Shown here: piece by piece, positions 23,428 to 34,291 of the stretch | How positions within the stretch are numbered: position 1 is the stretch's first letter | Layout of the letters: each line of letters starts with the position of its first letter | DNA from: Glycine soja | Lineage: Eukaryota; Streptophyta; Magnoliopsida; Fabales; Fabaceae | Direction: 5' to 3' | DNA: 64,000 nucleotides | NCBI RefSeq assembly: GCF_004193775.1 | Contig: NC_041005.1 | Span: 6,946,501-7,010,500 of the forward strand | Notes under the pieces: generated by a model | Databases searched by the model: none | What the model was told of the DNA's origin: nothing | Seen by the model: only the letters and a program-made list of their open reading frames with translations | Program-made: the position numbers and the translations under genes

Positions 23428-24771
23428 ATGGCCAAAATCGCACTTGGAAGCACCCGAGAGGCCACTCAGCCAGACTGCATTCAGGCCCTCATCGTTGAAT
23501 TCATAGCCACCTTCCTCTTTGTCTTTGTTGGCGTTGGTTCTTCCATGGTCGTTGGTATCTATCTACTAATCACCTTCTTAATTACTTCTAATATATTACA
23601 TCACCATCTTATAGAATAATTTATTATGACTTACTTACCTTGGTTTTGGATCATGTTCTTTTTCCTTAATTTTAGACAAGCTTGGTGGGGATGCACTAGT
23701 GGGATTGTTTGCTGTGGCCGTGGCACATGCACTTGTGGTGGCTGTAATGATCTCCGCCGCCCACATTTCCGGTGGCCACCTCAACCCCGCCGTCACCCTT
23801 GGCCTCCTCGCCGGTGGTCACATCACCATCTTTCGTTCCATGCTCTATTGGATTGATCAATTAGTAGCAGCCGCAACAGCTTCTTATCTCCTTTACTACC
23901 TCTCAGGAGGACAGGTAATAATATTCGTTAAAAAAATGACCTTTTTTTTTTTGTAATTATATGTTAAAAAATCAAAATATATAATACTTTTCAAATCAAA
24001 TTTACCCTTAATCAGCTCGCAGTCAAGACTTCAATCTCTAGGTTCGTGTATATGAAATAGTGAGAAATATTGTTACCTCTTAAATAAATTAATCTTAATA
24101 ATTCAAAAAATTAATTTTCAAATTTCTACTATGAAATATTCTGGATTTATCAAATCAAATGTGTCCTATAAAATGAGTTTAATTTGAACAAATAATTATG
24201 ATTTTCAAAGTACAGTAGACTTATTGTATAGGACAATTAATTTATCATCAGATAACTGTATAAAAAAATCCTTACACTACAACTCCATTTGAATTAAATT
24301 AACATACTTAAGTTGCAGTATTCCGTTCAATCTCATCCTTCTAGCTTCTTATTTGTATATTAGGGTATGCATCAATGTGTATTGTTTGTTTTGCAGGCAA
24401 CTCCAGTTCATACGCTGGCCAGTGGAGTGGGGTATGGTCAAGGAGTAGTTTGGGAGATTGTGTTGACGTTTTCTTTGTTGTTCACTGTGTATGCGACCAT
24501 GGTGGATCCCAAGAAGGGAGCACTTGCTGGGCTTGGGCCAACGCTGGTTGGGTTTGTGGTTGGGGCCAACATCCTCGCAGGTGGGGCTTACTCTGCTGCT
24601 TCTATGAACCCAGCAAGGTCTTTTGGGCCTGCCTTGGTCGCTGGAAACTGGACCGATCATTGGGTTTACTGGGTTGGGCCTCTCATTGGTGGTGGCCTTG
24701 CTGGTTACATCTATGAGACTTTCTTCATTGACCGATCTCATGTTCCACTTCCTCGTGATCAAGAAAACTAA
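23428..24771 (+). CDS. TIP4-1: Tonoplast intrinsic protein, TIP4-type aquaporin
   Basis: A vacuolar-membrane channel for water and small neutral solutes. Exons 23428-23554, 23676-23914 and 24397-24771 give 246 aa, the normal TIP length, with introns at TIP-typical positions. Both NPA boxes are present ([10 protein letters not shown] near residue 85 and [13 protein letters not shown] near 200), with six hydrophobic spans and the TIP-like signature [12 protein letters not shown]. The closest remembered match is TIP4;1 ([19 protein letters not shown] start, [20 protein letters not shown] end), so the subgroup is likely but rests on memory. The ATG at 23428 (context GCCATGG) is preferred. The frame extends a few codons upstream without an ATG. 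No defect is seen. Confidence 0.95.
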
Positions 24772-27044
24772 ACAATAGGATTGACAACTTGGACTTTCAT
24801 CCCTTCTTAAAAAATGCTGCATTATTGTAGTTAATTTAATCTAATAATAATCTTTCTTTTTGCGTGTTATGTATGTTTGAAAAGGTCTATTTATGTATAA
24901 TATATCGTTAAATGATCTTCCCCAAAATAAGATCAACGATTTAGTTGAGATCTGGCACCCTGTGTAGACTTTGTGGACAGGAATGAATGAATAAATATAT
25001 ATTTCAATGGCTTCTGCTTTAGATTTGAGAAAAGGAATTGAGACAAGTGGTAGTGATATGTATAAATTATTTTATATAGTACATATACATTAAATTAAAT
25101 TCATGTTTAGTTGTTTTAATGACATAAAAATGTTCAATTATTGAATGTGGTCTTTGTGATCTGATGTTTATACCAAATTAAATACGACAAGATAAACGTG
25201 AGTGTCTAACTGTATATAGACACACGAGTTGTTACGCATATTATTCTTGTAGTACATGTCCAACCAAAATTAATTTATTAGTATAAATATTATGCGTTAA
25301 TATTAACATTATTATACATTAATAGTGTATATAATTTTCTTACCATAAAAAATATTGTAATTGAATCATAACATACACAGACGCCATAAATTTAGTTCCC
25401 CCCCCCCCCCCCTTCAAAATAATGCTTTTTCTTCAAGCTTTTTGAAAAATTATAATTTTGTATTTTAAAATAATTTAAATATGCAATAAATTAGTTTGAA
25501 ACCATTAAATAATTTAATTCATTCTTAAATGCGGCGGAGCTAATCGTTGATTATTCTTTTCAGGCTCATGAATTTTGCTTTCACTCTTGTCAATGCTCAA
25601 TATCGTGTTAGGTTGTTTATTTATGTCCCTTTCTACTATTGGAAACGCAGAAAAGAGGGGGTATGTTTATGTTTACTAAGAATCTTGAATTCATTTTCTC
25701 TTCTAAGCTTGAAAAGAATGTGCAGGTTGTGAAAACACAACACTCCTTGGCCAAATTTAGAGTCCAATGCACTCCCATCGCCTCCGCATAATGGGGTAGA
25801 AACTAGGTACGTAGGGATAAATTTGGATATGCAACTCAATCTGTGAAAACTGCACCTAGATCAGTTGTTCTATTCTATTGCCATGACTGACAAAAGCATC
25901 ATTATCAATATTAAAGTTATTAACTTCAACAACTCCTTGGGACGGAGTTCGATCTCCATGAATTGACAAGGGCATGCATCTTTATGAGCAGAAGGGAGCA
26001 TTAACCATGAAGACCCAAATTGCTAACCACCAAGCACTGAAGCAAACCAAATTGGCTATACTTCTATAATATACTGTATATACGAGAAAAAAGAGCATGT
26101 GCTACTGTCTCCACCTCATCTTTAACATGTTGTGTTTGAATTGATGACGAGTTGAAATCACTGTAATTTTTTGGTACTGAACGTATTTTTGATGAATAAA
26201 TTCAGTTTTGTGACATTTATTTACTCTCAAAAGTATATTTACATATTAAAATTTTGTCTTTAGACTTGATTTTATAGAAGTAAGACTTGAATTGCTTATA
26301 CAAACACAATTTACAAACTTTAATTTAACCAGCATTTAAGTTTAGAAATTTTAATCACACTAAATTAATAATATATATCAACCAAGAGTTTGATGAACTT
26401 GGTCTTGGTTTATTCAATACGTAAGCAATTATGACATTTTATAGGTCACTGCCGAGAGAAAGAATTTGGGTGAAAAATAAAAAGAAATAGAAAATAAATG
26501 TATAAATATAATTATAATTATTATCAGGGACAAATCCACTTATAATACAGTGTGGGGGCAATTAACCCACAAACATTTTAACTTTTCTTAGTATAATTAT
26601 TTTATAATTATAAATTATTTTCACAATTTAAAATATTTTAAAAAATAATTTATAATATTATTGTCCCCACAAATCGATCTACTCTTTTTTATTATTATCT
26701 CAATTAAATATTCTTAATATTTTCTTTCTTTTCTGTTTTGAATGACACATTTTGCACAGTATCCCAATAATTAGTTTAGAAATTTCTTTCAACCATTTCA
26801 AATAACCTTTTTTTAATCTATATAACTAAAATTCTCAATTGTCTATTCTGTCAATCAACTATCTTTAAATTAAATTTTAATATTTTAAAAAATAATATTT
26901 AAAAATAATTTCCTATCACAATTTAAATTGACTATATATAAATCCAAAATCTCATTTATGTATTTAAATCTATTTATTATAAATTATAATTATATATAAT
27001 ATATAAAATAAAATAGTATACCATTTGGTTGAATTGCTTCTAGA

Positions 27045-27046
<2 letters not shown>
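24772..27046. other. Intergenic: aquaporin 3' flank and AT-rich spacer
   Basis: Contains the aquaporin 3' UTR, a pure C run near 25396-25412, and a coding-like but unassigned stretch near 25547-25790. I could not place that stretch in a family or find both ends of a gene. The rest is AT-rich. The C run is prone to sequencing error. Confidence 0.55.

Positions 27047-27130
<84 letters not shown>
27047..27130. repeat. Long AT dinucleotide microsatellite
   Basis: An uninterrupted AT repeat of about 84 bases lies at the left edge of the pararetrovirus-like region. Its open frame (alternating Ile-Tyr) is an artefact. Confidence 0.95.
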
Positions 27131-27133
<3 letters not shown>

Positions 27134-27409
27134 CTCAGTATATCCATTATGCTTTCGAGCCATTCCCAAGGCATTAAGAATCTCATGATAACTTTGAATC
27201 AAGATTTCTATAAACCATAAAGATAACCCCTCCAATTGATATCAATATTCGGTGTTCTGGTACACAAGATCCTCAGAATAGGCGAGTGTAGAGCATACTA
27301 GCTGGTGAGAGGTTCAGATGATAACCATTATATAACTCAAAGTTTCAGAGAAGATGAAGTTTAGAGAAAAGTCATTTTAGTAAAAAGAGAGTATTATTGG
27401 ATTCAGTGT

Positions 27410-27600
27410 GCCTAAACATACAGACTAGTCCCCTTCATATAGGAGGAGGACGAACACTAACATACAAAGTCTTATCCCGTGAAGGATAAGATTATTACAA
27501 AAGAAGATAACATAGAATCTAAAAGCAAGATAAGGTTGTGTAGACTTAAGATAAGGTTGATACGTAAAGCAGACACGTGGCACACGATGAGAAGGATATG
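27410..27600 (-). promoter_or_regulatory. 35S-like pararetroviral promoter
   Basis: On the minus strand, CTATATGAAGGGG (plus-strand 27433-27442 holds the TATA part) lies downstream of purine/pyrimidine blocks GATAAG and CTTATC. A G-box core CACGTG at 27574-27579 lies about 130 bases upstream of the TATA. Position after the polyprotein and orientation match the large intergenic promoter of Caulimoviridae. Whether it still fires into the AT repeat and flanking DNA is unknown. Confidence 0.55.
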
Positions 27601-27790
27601 ATTACGATCATTCTTATCTTGAAAGTTACTCTCTCTACTGCACACCTTTATACAAGATTCCTTTAGCAGTCCACTAATCAGATCTGGTGGATATTGACAA
27701 GTTGTAAAGTTGCACTTTTGACCGGGTGAGACTTCCATACACTGGGTGACGATAAGAATATCGCTTTTTGTGTAACAATTCCTCTATCAA

Positions 27791-28640
27791 TTAAGCATTG
27801 TAGTCTTCCAAGTCTTGTTCTAAAGCAGAATTGTCATCAACTAAATCTTCTACTTTTTGAAACTCAGGATCTGGAACATAAATCTCTATGCGAATTTGAC
27901 TGTCCTTAACATTCTGAAGTATTATCCTATCAGTAGGATAACAATCCTTTGGTCTTTGGGATGAACTTGGTAGATCTGGGTCCAAAGGTCTGCGTGAATA
28001 ATTGTTAATCTCATAGAGATGTCTCGCTAGCTAGTTCCGATAGCTTTCTTCTAAGGGATATGCTTCAAACGTTCCCCAGATTTGAGCTTCATTTCTAGAT
28101 CAAAGTTTTCCTTGTTCCATAAAATAAGGACAGTGAATAATCACAATAGAAACCAAATTTCCTATGTGATCTTCTAAGATTCCTCTTTGTCTTTCAATGT
28201 CTAGAATCTGTTTCAGCTTCATACGCCACCAAGCTAAAGGAGAAAACCATTCTAACATTGTCCATAGAAAATATTCATCTTTATATGGATTTATCAAGAT
28301 GTGGTATGTCATCAGAGGCTTTAAGGCAACAGGGATAGAGTATTGAACTGTATTACACCAAATAGCCCATATGGTTGGTTCACACAAATTCCATCCAATC
28401 TCTCAGAAGAGTTCAAATATAGCTCCAAAGGGTATCTTAGGGTCAAATATTTACACGTGTATTTGAATCTCATGGTTTCATGAAGGAAATGGAAGTAATG
28501 AGACTTAGCATATTCAAGAATTTGTGTTGGAGTATGGGTAACTAACCCTGGAGGGAAAACCCTAATGGTTTTGGCTGTTTTAGCTAGGGGTTTTACCATG
28601 AATATCAGCGGGAAGGAGTGAGTAGAAGTTATCACCTTAA
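27791..28640 (-). pseudogene. Downstream open region of the pararetrovirus-like element
   Basis: Three overlapping minus-strand open segments (28640 to 28321, 28387 to 28100, 27985 to 27791) follow the RNase H remnant. They contain aromatic-rich blocks such as EYAKSHYFHFLHETMRFKY and an acidic tail. I do not recognise a named domain. The shifts between segments suggest one ancestral frame that has decayed. Confidence 0.5.
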
Positions 28641-29442
28641 CAGTCTTGCTTGGTCTGGATAAAAAAATCAAGGATCAAATTATTCTTCCTTTTTATGTGT
28701 TTCACAGAAAAATCATATCTAGAGAACCAATCCTTGAGCCTTAAGATTTGAGGATCTAATGACATCTTGTTTTTGAATTCCAAAATTTAAGAAATGAAGA
28801 ATTATCCTTGTGTACTTGAAATTGATGTCCTCTCAGATGAAAATCAAATTTCTTGATTCCATTTTTTTTTACCGCCAATGCCTCTTTGAATGTAGTATGA
28901 TAATGTTTCTCAGCTTCCTTGAATTGTCCACTGGCATGACCATAGTAATAATTCTTCTCCCCTTCTTATTCCATCAAAATAACTTCCCAGTAATGGTCAC
29001 TTGTATCAGTCTGTAATATCTTTTGATCTGTCCCAGGAATCTTCAAGGCCGGAGGATTTTGAGCAACCTTTTTGAGCTCCTTAACTGCTATTGTCTGTTC
29101 TTCTGACCATGGAGAAGAATTTTTCTTCAAGAGTTTGGACAATGAGCTAGTATATTGAGCTGCTCTAGGGATAAAATCTCTGATATAATTTACAATTCCC
29201 AAGAATTGCTGGATTTGTTTGACTGTGAGGAATTCATCAAGAAAATTTAACAGCTCTTGAGCTATTTGAGGTTGAGGCTGACAGGTACCTCTGAAAAAAT
29301 GCATCCCTAATAAATCAATTTGGGATTGAGCTAGCTGGATCTTTTTCTCTGAGAGCATGATCCCATGCTGATTGGCTATCTCAAAAAATTGATTCAACAA
29401 GTTTTTATGAGAGAATATCTTTTGAGAAGAGAAGGATGTCAT
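28640..29442 (-). pseudogene. Reverse transcriptase thumb and RNase H remnant
   Basis: The segment 29442-28966 continues the polymerase (LLGMHF, then a connection region with QFLGIVNYIRDFIPR and an RNase H start near TDTSDHYWEVILME). The frame breaks there but RNase H-like sequence (HYHTTFKEALAV, then a DFLSRP end) continues to about 28640 with stops and shifts. It overlaps the end of the upstream frame at 29405, so one frameshift separates fingers/palm from thumb. Confidence 0.75.
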
Positions 29443-30826
29443 CTATGTAAACAAGGGTGTTTTCCAGAATAGGTTCAAAAATCTTGGTCATGGTTTTCTG
29501 GAAAAGAGAAGGTGCTACTTTTAGACCAAATGGAAGGACTGTCCATTGGTACTTTGCATTTAGAATACAAAAGGCCGTCTTATACCGATCTTTTGGTTTT
29601 AGGTCAAGTTGCCAAAAACCTGATTTTAAATCAAACTTTGAAAATAAGTTTGATTCTCTGATCAAGGTAGGGAGAGAAAAAGCCTTTGGGATTGGAAACT
29701 TATCATCTTTGAGAAAATGATTGAGGGGCTTATAGTCAATGACCAACCTTTTCTTTCCTCTTAATTTTTCAGCTATTTTTTCTACATAAAAGGCTTGGCA
29801 TGCCCAATTTGACTGGGTTGGCTCAATCAATCCTTGCCTTAGCAAATCTTGGCATTCTTGTCTGGCTGCCTGTGGATCTGAAGGTGACATCCCTGTATGG
29901 GTTGCCTTTGTTGGAGTGATATCTTCATTTAATCTAAATGGTAAATCAACAAAGTATTCTTTATTTTTCCATAAAGGATATGGATGCTTGAAATTTTCAT
30001 GATTGTCTGCACATAAGGAAGAAATCTTTTGTTTAAACTCTCTCAAACTTCTGGTGGGGCTTCTGCTAAAGAGAAAAAGCCTCATAATTTTTGAAAAAGG
30101 CTTGAAATCTCTTTTGAATTTGATCCCGGTAGAATGTATTTGGAGTTTGTTGGCAAGCCTCTTTTTCCCCTTGGTGTCACCTGGCAGAATTTTCTTTTTC
30201 TTTGGTGAGTAGTGGCAAGACTTCTCTTTGCATTTGATATCTAAGTAAGGCTTTTTGCATGCTTTGCTATACTTGACTTTTCTGTTCATGATATCATAGA
30301 GATACTGGTGTTGTCTACATAATTTGTCAATGACCTCTAGAGTGAATTGATGGATTTGTCCCATGGACATGGTAGAAAAATCCATTTGGGTAGTTGCTAC
30401 TATTTTATTTAACTCTGGTTGTATTTCTTCTAGTAATGAAGTCACATAAGTATTCTTTAGACTAGGATCATTGAGACCATTGAGAAGATAAAATCTTTGA
30501 TTCATTCTTTGAAAGTGTTTGTCCAAATCTTTTATTTTTAATGAACAACACCTCATCTCAAAGAATTCATGTCTGATCTTTCTTTCAATGATTTTCCTTT
30601 CTCCAATAAATTCCCGATGGAGAGCTCCTAAAACACCTATAGTAGATCCCAATTCATGGAATTGGTTTTGATGAACGACTTCTAGATTGTGATACCACTC
30701 CTTCAGGGTTCCCGTCATCCGACAACAAAATTCTTTAATTACTCTATAAGGATCCGCATCTTTCATGAATTTTGTATCAAGCCATGCTTCCATCTCAATG
30801 AGTTTTTTCCTCCATTCCTTTGGGGG
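29405..30826 (-). pseudogene. Coat-like C-terminal region fused to reverse transcriptase fingers/palm
   Basis: A 462-codon open frame. Residues 1-150 resemble the caulimovirid coat C-terminal part (FCCRMTGTLKEWYHNL, NGLNDPSLKNTYVTSL). A Cys/His basic segment (KACKKPY ... CKEKSCHYSPKKKK) stands where the zinc knuckle is expected. From about residue 290 the reverse transcriptase follows, with KKRLVIDYKPLN, FSKFDLKSGFWQL, LPFGLKVAPSLFQ and the catalytic YIDD box. No aspartic-protease DTG/DSG motif lies between coat and polymerase, so an in-frame internal deletion is likely (inference). The frame ends just after YIDDILLFS. Confidence 0.8.
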
Positions 30827-30831
30827 AGTAT
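30827..30831. repeat. Solo LTR target duplication, left copy
   Basis: AGTAT, repeated at 32184-32188 directly after the element; five bases is usual for LTR retrotransposons. Confidence 0.85.
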
Positions 30832-32183
30832 TGTTGAGACTTTGGCAAGTGCACCAAATCGCTCTTAAGTAGTAAAACTCGGAAGTCCGAGTATCGTTTC
30901 CGTAGGGATTTTATTGCACTTTATCAAATACTTATCAATTTGTAAGTATGAGTAAAAATAATAAAGATAGGAATAAGTGCAGGAATAGATTGCTCATGCT
31001 AAGTCGAATAGTTTAAAAAGGAAAGACAATTAATAAAAATGCCAAGACCGGACAAACCCAATTGGCCTACGATGCATGTAAATATGATATTCATTACCAA
31101 TGCACTGATATTAGTTCTACCCACATCTGTTAATTACTTGCCCCTGATGCCTCACGTTGACAAGCCTATTTTAACTACCTATCTTCCAAATGCCTTTGCG
31201 AAGATTCAATAATTAAAATGCATTAAGGTTAAATTCTAGATGTTGCTTAAACGCATGGGCAGTGAGTTATCATTCTATGCCTAACAATGCTAACCCAAGG
31301 ATTCTTTTCTTAGGATGTTCTGTTAGGTGTTACCCTTTCCCAAGTGTATAACCCCTAAAACTAATGCATGCATTAATTCTTAAATCCTTATTTGGAAATA
31401 CTCTCTCCCGAGCGAATAAAACCCAAAAGAAATTTAAGAACAAATGCAAGATAACAAGAAAAGAATTAGAACAGAAAAACTTGGAAAAAATTCCCTTTGC
31501 ATTGATAATTCTTGAAGCACACCGTACATAGTTGGCTTTTTAGGCCTGCCAGGCCCTAGCTAGGGGATTAGCCACTCATGGCCATTGAGGGCTTACAAAT
31601 GGGGGTGAAAGAAAGAATGGGGATAATAAAAACAAAGAATATAAGGAAAGAAGGGAGAGCTCAGGCTTGGAGTGCTGAGAACAGTGCTCTGAGATGAGGT
31701 GGTGGTTCCTTGGGACTGGCTCTCTATTTATAGTTGCTGAAGTGGGCTTTTGGGCCTTCATAGTCGCGCTCAGCGTGACACCTTGCGCTTAGCGCGTTCG
31801 GATCGCGCGCTCAGCGCGCCTTGCAGGCTTAGCCTGTGCTTCTATTGGATCGCGCGCTGGGCGCGTAGCTGGGCTTAGCGCGCGTAACGGTTTCTGCTTC
31901 CTCGTGCTTAACGCCACGCTTAGCGCATGCATTTGGTTGCTCGCTCAGCGCCTGACGCGCGCTTAGCGCGAGTGTTGGGCTGGGCCTGCTTCAAAACTCT
32001 TTCTTTCTCTTCATTTCTATTGCCCTTTTTGCTTAATGTAATCTCATTTTTCGTATCTGCAACCAGAAATTCAATTTAATTACTTTATCAACTTTTAATT
32101 GTAAATAACTACTAAATAATTAATTTTAGGCCAAAATTTGACTATTTAACTACTATTAATTTGTAATTATTTAGCAGTTATCA
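30832..32183. mobile_element. Solo LTR (1,352 bp) inserted in the pararetrovirus-like element
   Basis: The sequence starts TGTTGAGAC and ends GTTATCA, the TG...CA of an LTR, and is flanked by 5-bp AGTAT copies. The coat-like reading resumes on the other side. No primer-binding site, polypurine tract or second LTR is present, so it is a recombined solo LTR. Near 31765-31975 it carries many CGCGCTNAGCGCG-type palindromes, making it the most GC-rich part of the region. Orientation is not certain. Confidence 0.85.
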
Positions 32184-32188
32184 AGTAT

Positions 32189-33180
32189 CGTCAAGAGTAA
32201 ACCAAGGTCCTGCATTTGGTTTGGAGGATGAACTTGTTGAGATCAATGGTTCTTCTTCTACGGGAGAGCCATAGAATGGTTCTTCCGTGGATCGAGCCAT
32301 CAAAATGTTTGAGATGTCCATATACCCAACTTCTTCTTCTTCATCAGAATAAGACTTTTCTGCTTCTGTTGAAGATTATTCAGATTGTTCTTTAAATTCA
32401 TCCCAGTTTCATTAGATTTTTTTAAAGTTTCTGGCTTTTCTCTAGTTGATAATTGGGAATAAGGATCCTGAGAATCTTGAAAGTCATGGGTATCTTTCTT
32501 TAGAGTGTTTTCTAATTTTGTGGGAGATTCAACTGACTCTTGGGAAGAGATATTTAATTTTGTAGGTTTTTTCTTTGGTGGTTCTGATTTTTTCTTATAA
32601 GCAGAAGCTATAGGTAAAGACCATGATGGACTAGCTTTGGGAAAAAAGTAATCTAGAGGATTTTGGGATGGAGAATAGAAAGTAGGAGAAGGAGGGGCTA
32701 AAAAGGAGTAAGGATCTAACATAGATTTTTGTTTTTCTATCATCTTTGACTCTATGTCTTAATCCAGATCCAAATGCTGGACTTGGGCTTTGAGCCTCCT
32801 TATTTCTCTTTCCTTGGCGTCTGAAACCACTCCAAAAGTGGTCTTTCTTCCTTCTTCTTCAAGCTTAGAAATTTCTTTGAAAAGTTAATGATATTGTTTC
32901 TTCATCCTTTCAGACAGATATTGTAACCTTTCATCATTTGTGCTTGCTTGGGTATAGATCTTGTCAATTTTCTCATCTATCTTCTTCAAGGGATGATTCT
33001 GGGCTCTAGCATTATCTATCTGTCAGTTTAAGACTTCTTCAGCTTGGCTAGGAGATTTAAGCTTCCCTTCTAGTCCTACTTCTACAAAAATTATGTAGAA
33101 CTTAGTTGAAACTTTTGTCATTAGGTCTGTCTTTCTGTCAAGAGATGGAACGCTGTAGGTACTTTAAGGATCTTGAAAGA
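32189..33180 (-). pseudogene. Coiled-coil and N-terminal coat-like part of the pararetrovirus-like element
   Basis: Minus-strand reading from about 33170 has Leu/Lys/Glu heptad-like sequence interrupted by three stops. It is followed by an open part (32743-32300) rich in Ser, Pro and Lys, then an acidic segment that leads across the LTR insertion into the coat frame. Comparable coiled-coil proteins precede the coat in Caulimoviridae, but I cannot match this one more closely. Confidence 0.5.
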
Positions 33181-33299
33181 TGGATGATGGATGATGGATG
33201 ATTCCATTCAAGAATTTCTGTCAGCCTTTTCTCCTTCCAAGAAGGGATATCTCTTCTTTATTTCCGTCAATGGTCCATTTTATGATAAATTAATATTAC

Positions 33300-34291
33300 C
33301 CTCAATCTACTGAATGTGACTGATTATTGTACCGTACTCTCTCACGTGTCATAATCACCTTCCTTGCTCCTTGGGTATACCCCTACTCTCTCTCGCAGTT
33401 ATCACCATTCACCTTCCTTTTTGTCTTTGCGTTGTACGTTACACAAGTCAAGATTGCTGTCACGAAGTCGTCCATTAATGGCAAGTCTGCACTCGATCTG
33501 CAGCAAGTACTTGTTGCATTCCTCGCTAGCTACTACACCACCGAAGAGCGTTGGTACGTAATTCTTCATAAATCATCCATGTACAGAAAAACAATGCTAG
33601 CTACTACGTGTTCACATGGTTTTCAATTTCAATTGCCATTTTATCATCACAATGCATGGCATTAGGAAAATTTTCAGAAAAATGTGACTAAGGCAGTAAA
33701 ACCTTTATATTATATGTATTGCGGTGGCAATAGCAGGTATATCATATATAGAGACAGCAATTTAAAAACCTTGCACATACATATATATCAACTCATCGGC
33801 TACCGAAAAAAAATACTAACTCATTCATTTTATTTATTTATTTAATAGTAAATTTCAATTCATCCTAAACCATTGACGCATTCTATGCGTACCCATATAC
33901 TGTTTTATTTCAAGACAAGGTTATTAAACTATTTAAAGTAAAGTAATAGCAGCTAGCTAGTTACGAACTAACTAACAATTTCCGTATATATATATACTCC
34001 TATACCTAAGTATAATACAGAGCTAGAAGAGATATTACAAGAAAAATGTGACATGCTTGCTTCCGGTTATCCTTTTACTCCTTGAGCTAGCGTAGGGGAA
34101 GACATATTTATCAATGATGATCAAGGTTTTTTTTTTTTTTTAAAAAAAATCATCTCGGTCACGGTTTAATTTCCATGCCTTCTTTGATATTGCGAGAAAT
34201 TGCAAATAAAACGTTATCATAATTACTGTGGCCTCAGACATTCTAAAAACCTTCACGTTGTGGCGGGAAACCTTGCTGCTGACTATTAATC
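33300..34291. other. Spacer with an unassigned open frame
   Basis: A plus-strand frame at 33327-33665 encodes a hydrophobic start and the sequence VKIAVTKSSINGKSALDLQQ, with no recognised family and no clear promoter. The remainder is AT-rich and includes the 3' flank of the WD40 gene. Confidence 0.4.

Larger units (their letters stand above)
27240..33240 (-). mobile_element. Decayed endogenous pararetrovirus-like (Caulimoviridae-type) element
   Basis: Read on the minus strand, the order is a coiled-coil region, coat-like region, zinc-knuckle-like Cys/His motif, reverse transcriptase, RNase H, a downstream open region, then a 35S-like promoter. No long terminal repeats flank it, which fits an integrated pararetrovirus better than a Ty3 retrotransposon. 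Stops and frame breaks occur in every part, and a solo LTR interrupts the coat-like region. The exact ends and any target duplication could not be found, so the coordinates are approximate. A degenerate Ty3-type element is the alternative. Confidence 0.7.

Noticed and set aside
26990..27235. Open frame of alternating Ile-Tyr residues
   Set aside because: It is a translation of the AT microsatellite, not a gene.
31576..31761. Open frame within the solo LTR
   Set aside because: LTRs of this type do not code at this position and the sequence is low complexity.
27240..33240. Full LTR retrotransposon
   Set aside because: No matching terminal repeats flank the reverse transcriptase region; the only LTR is a nested solo copy.
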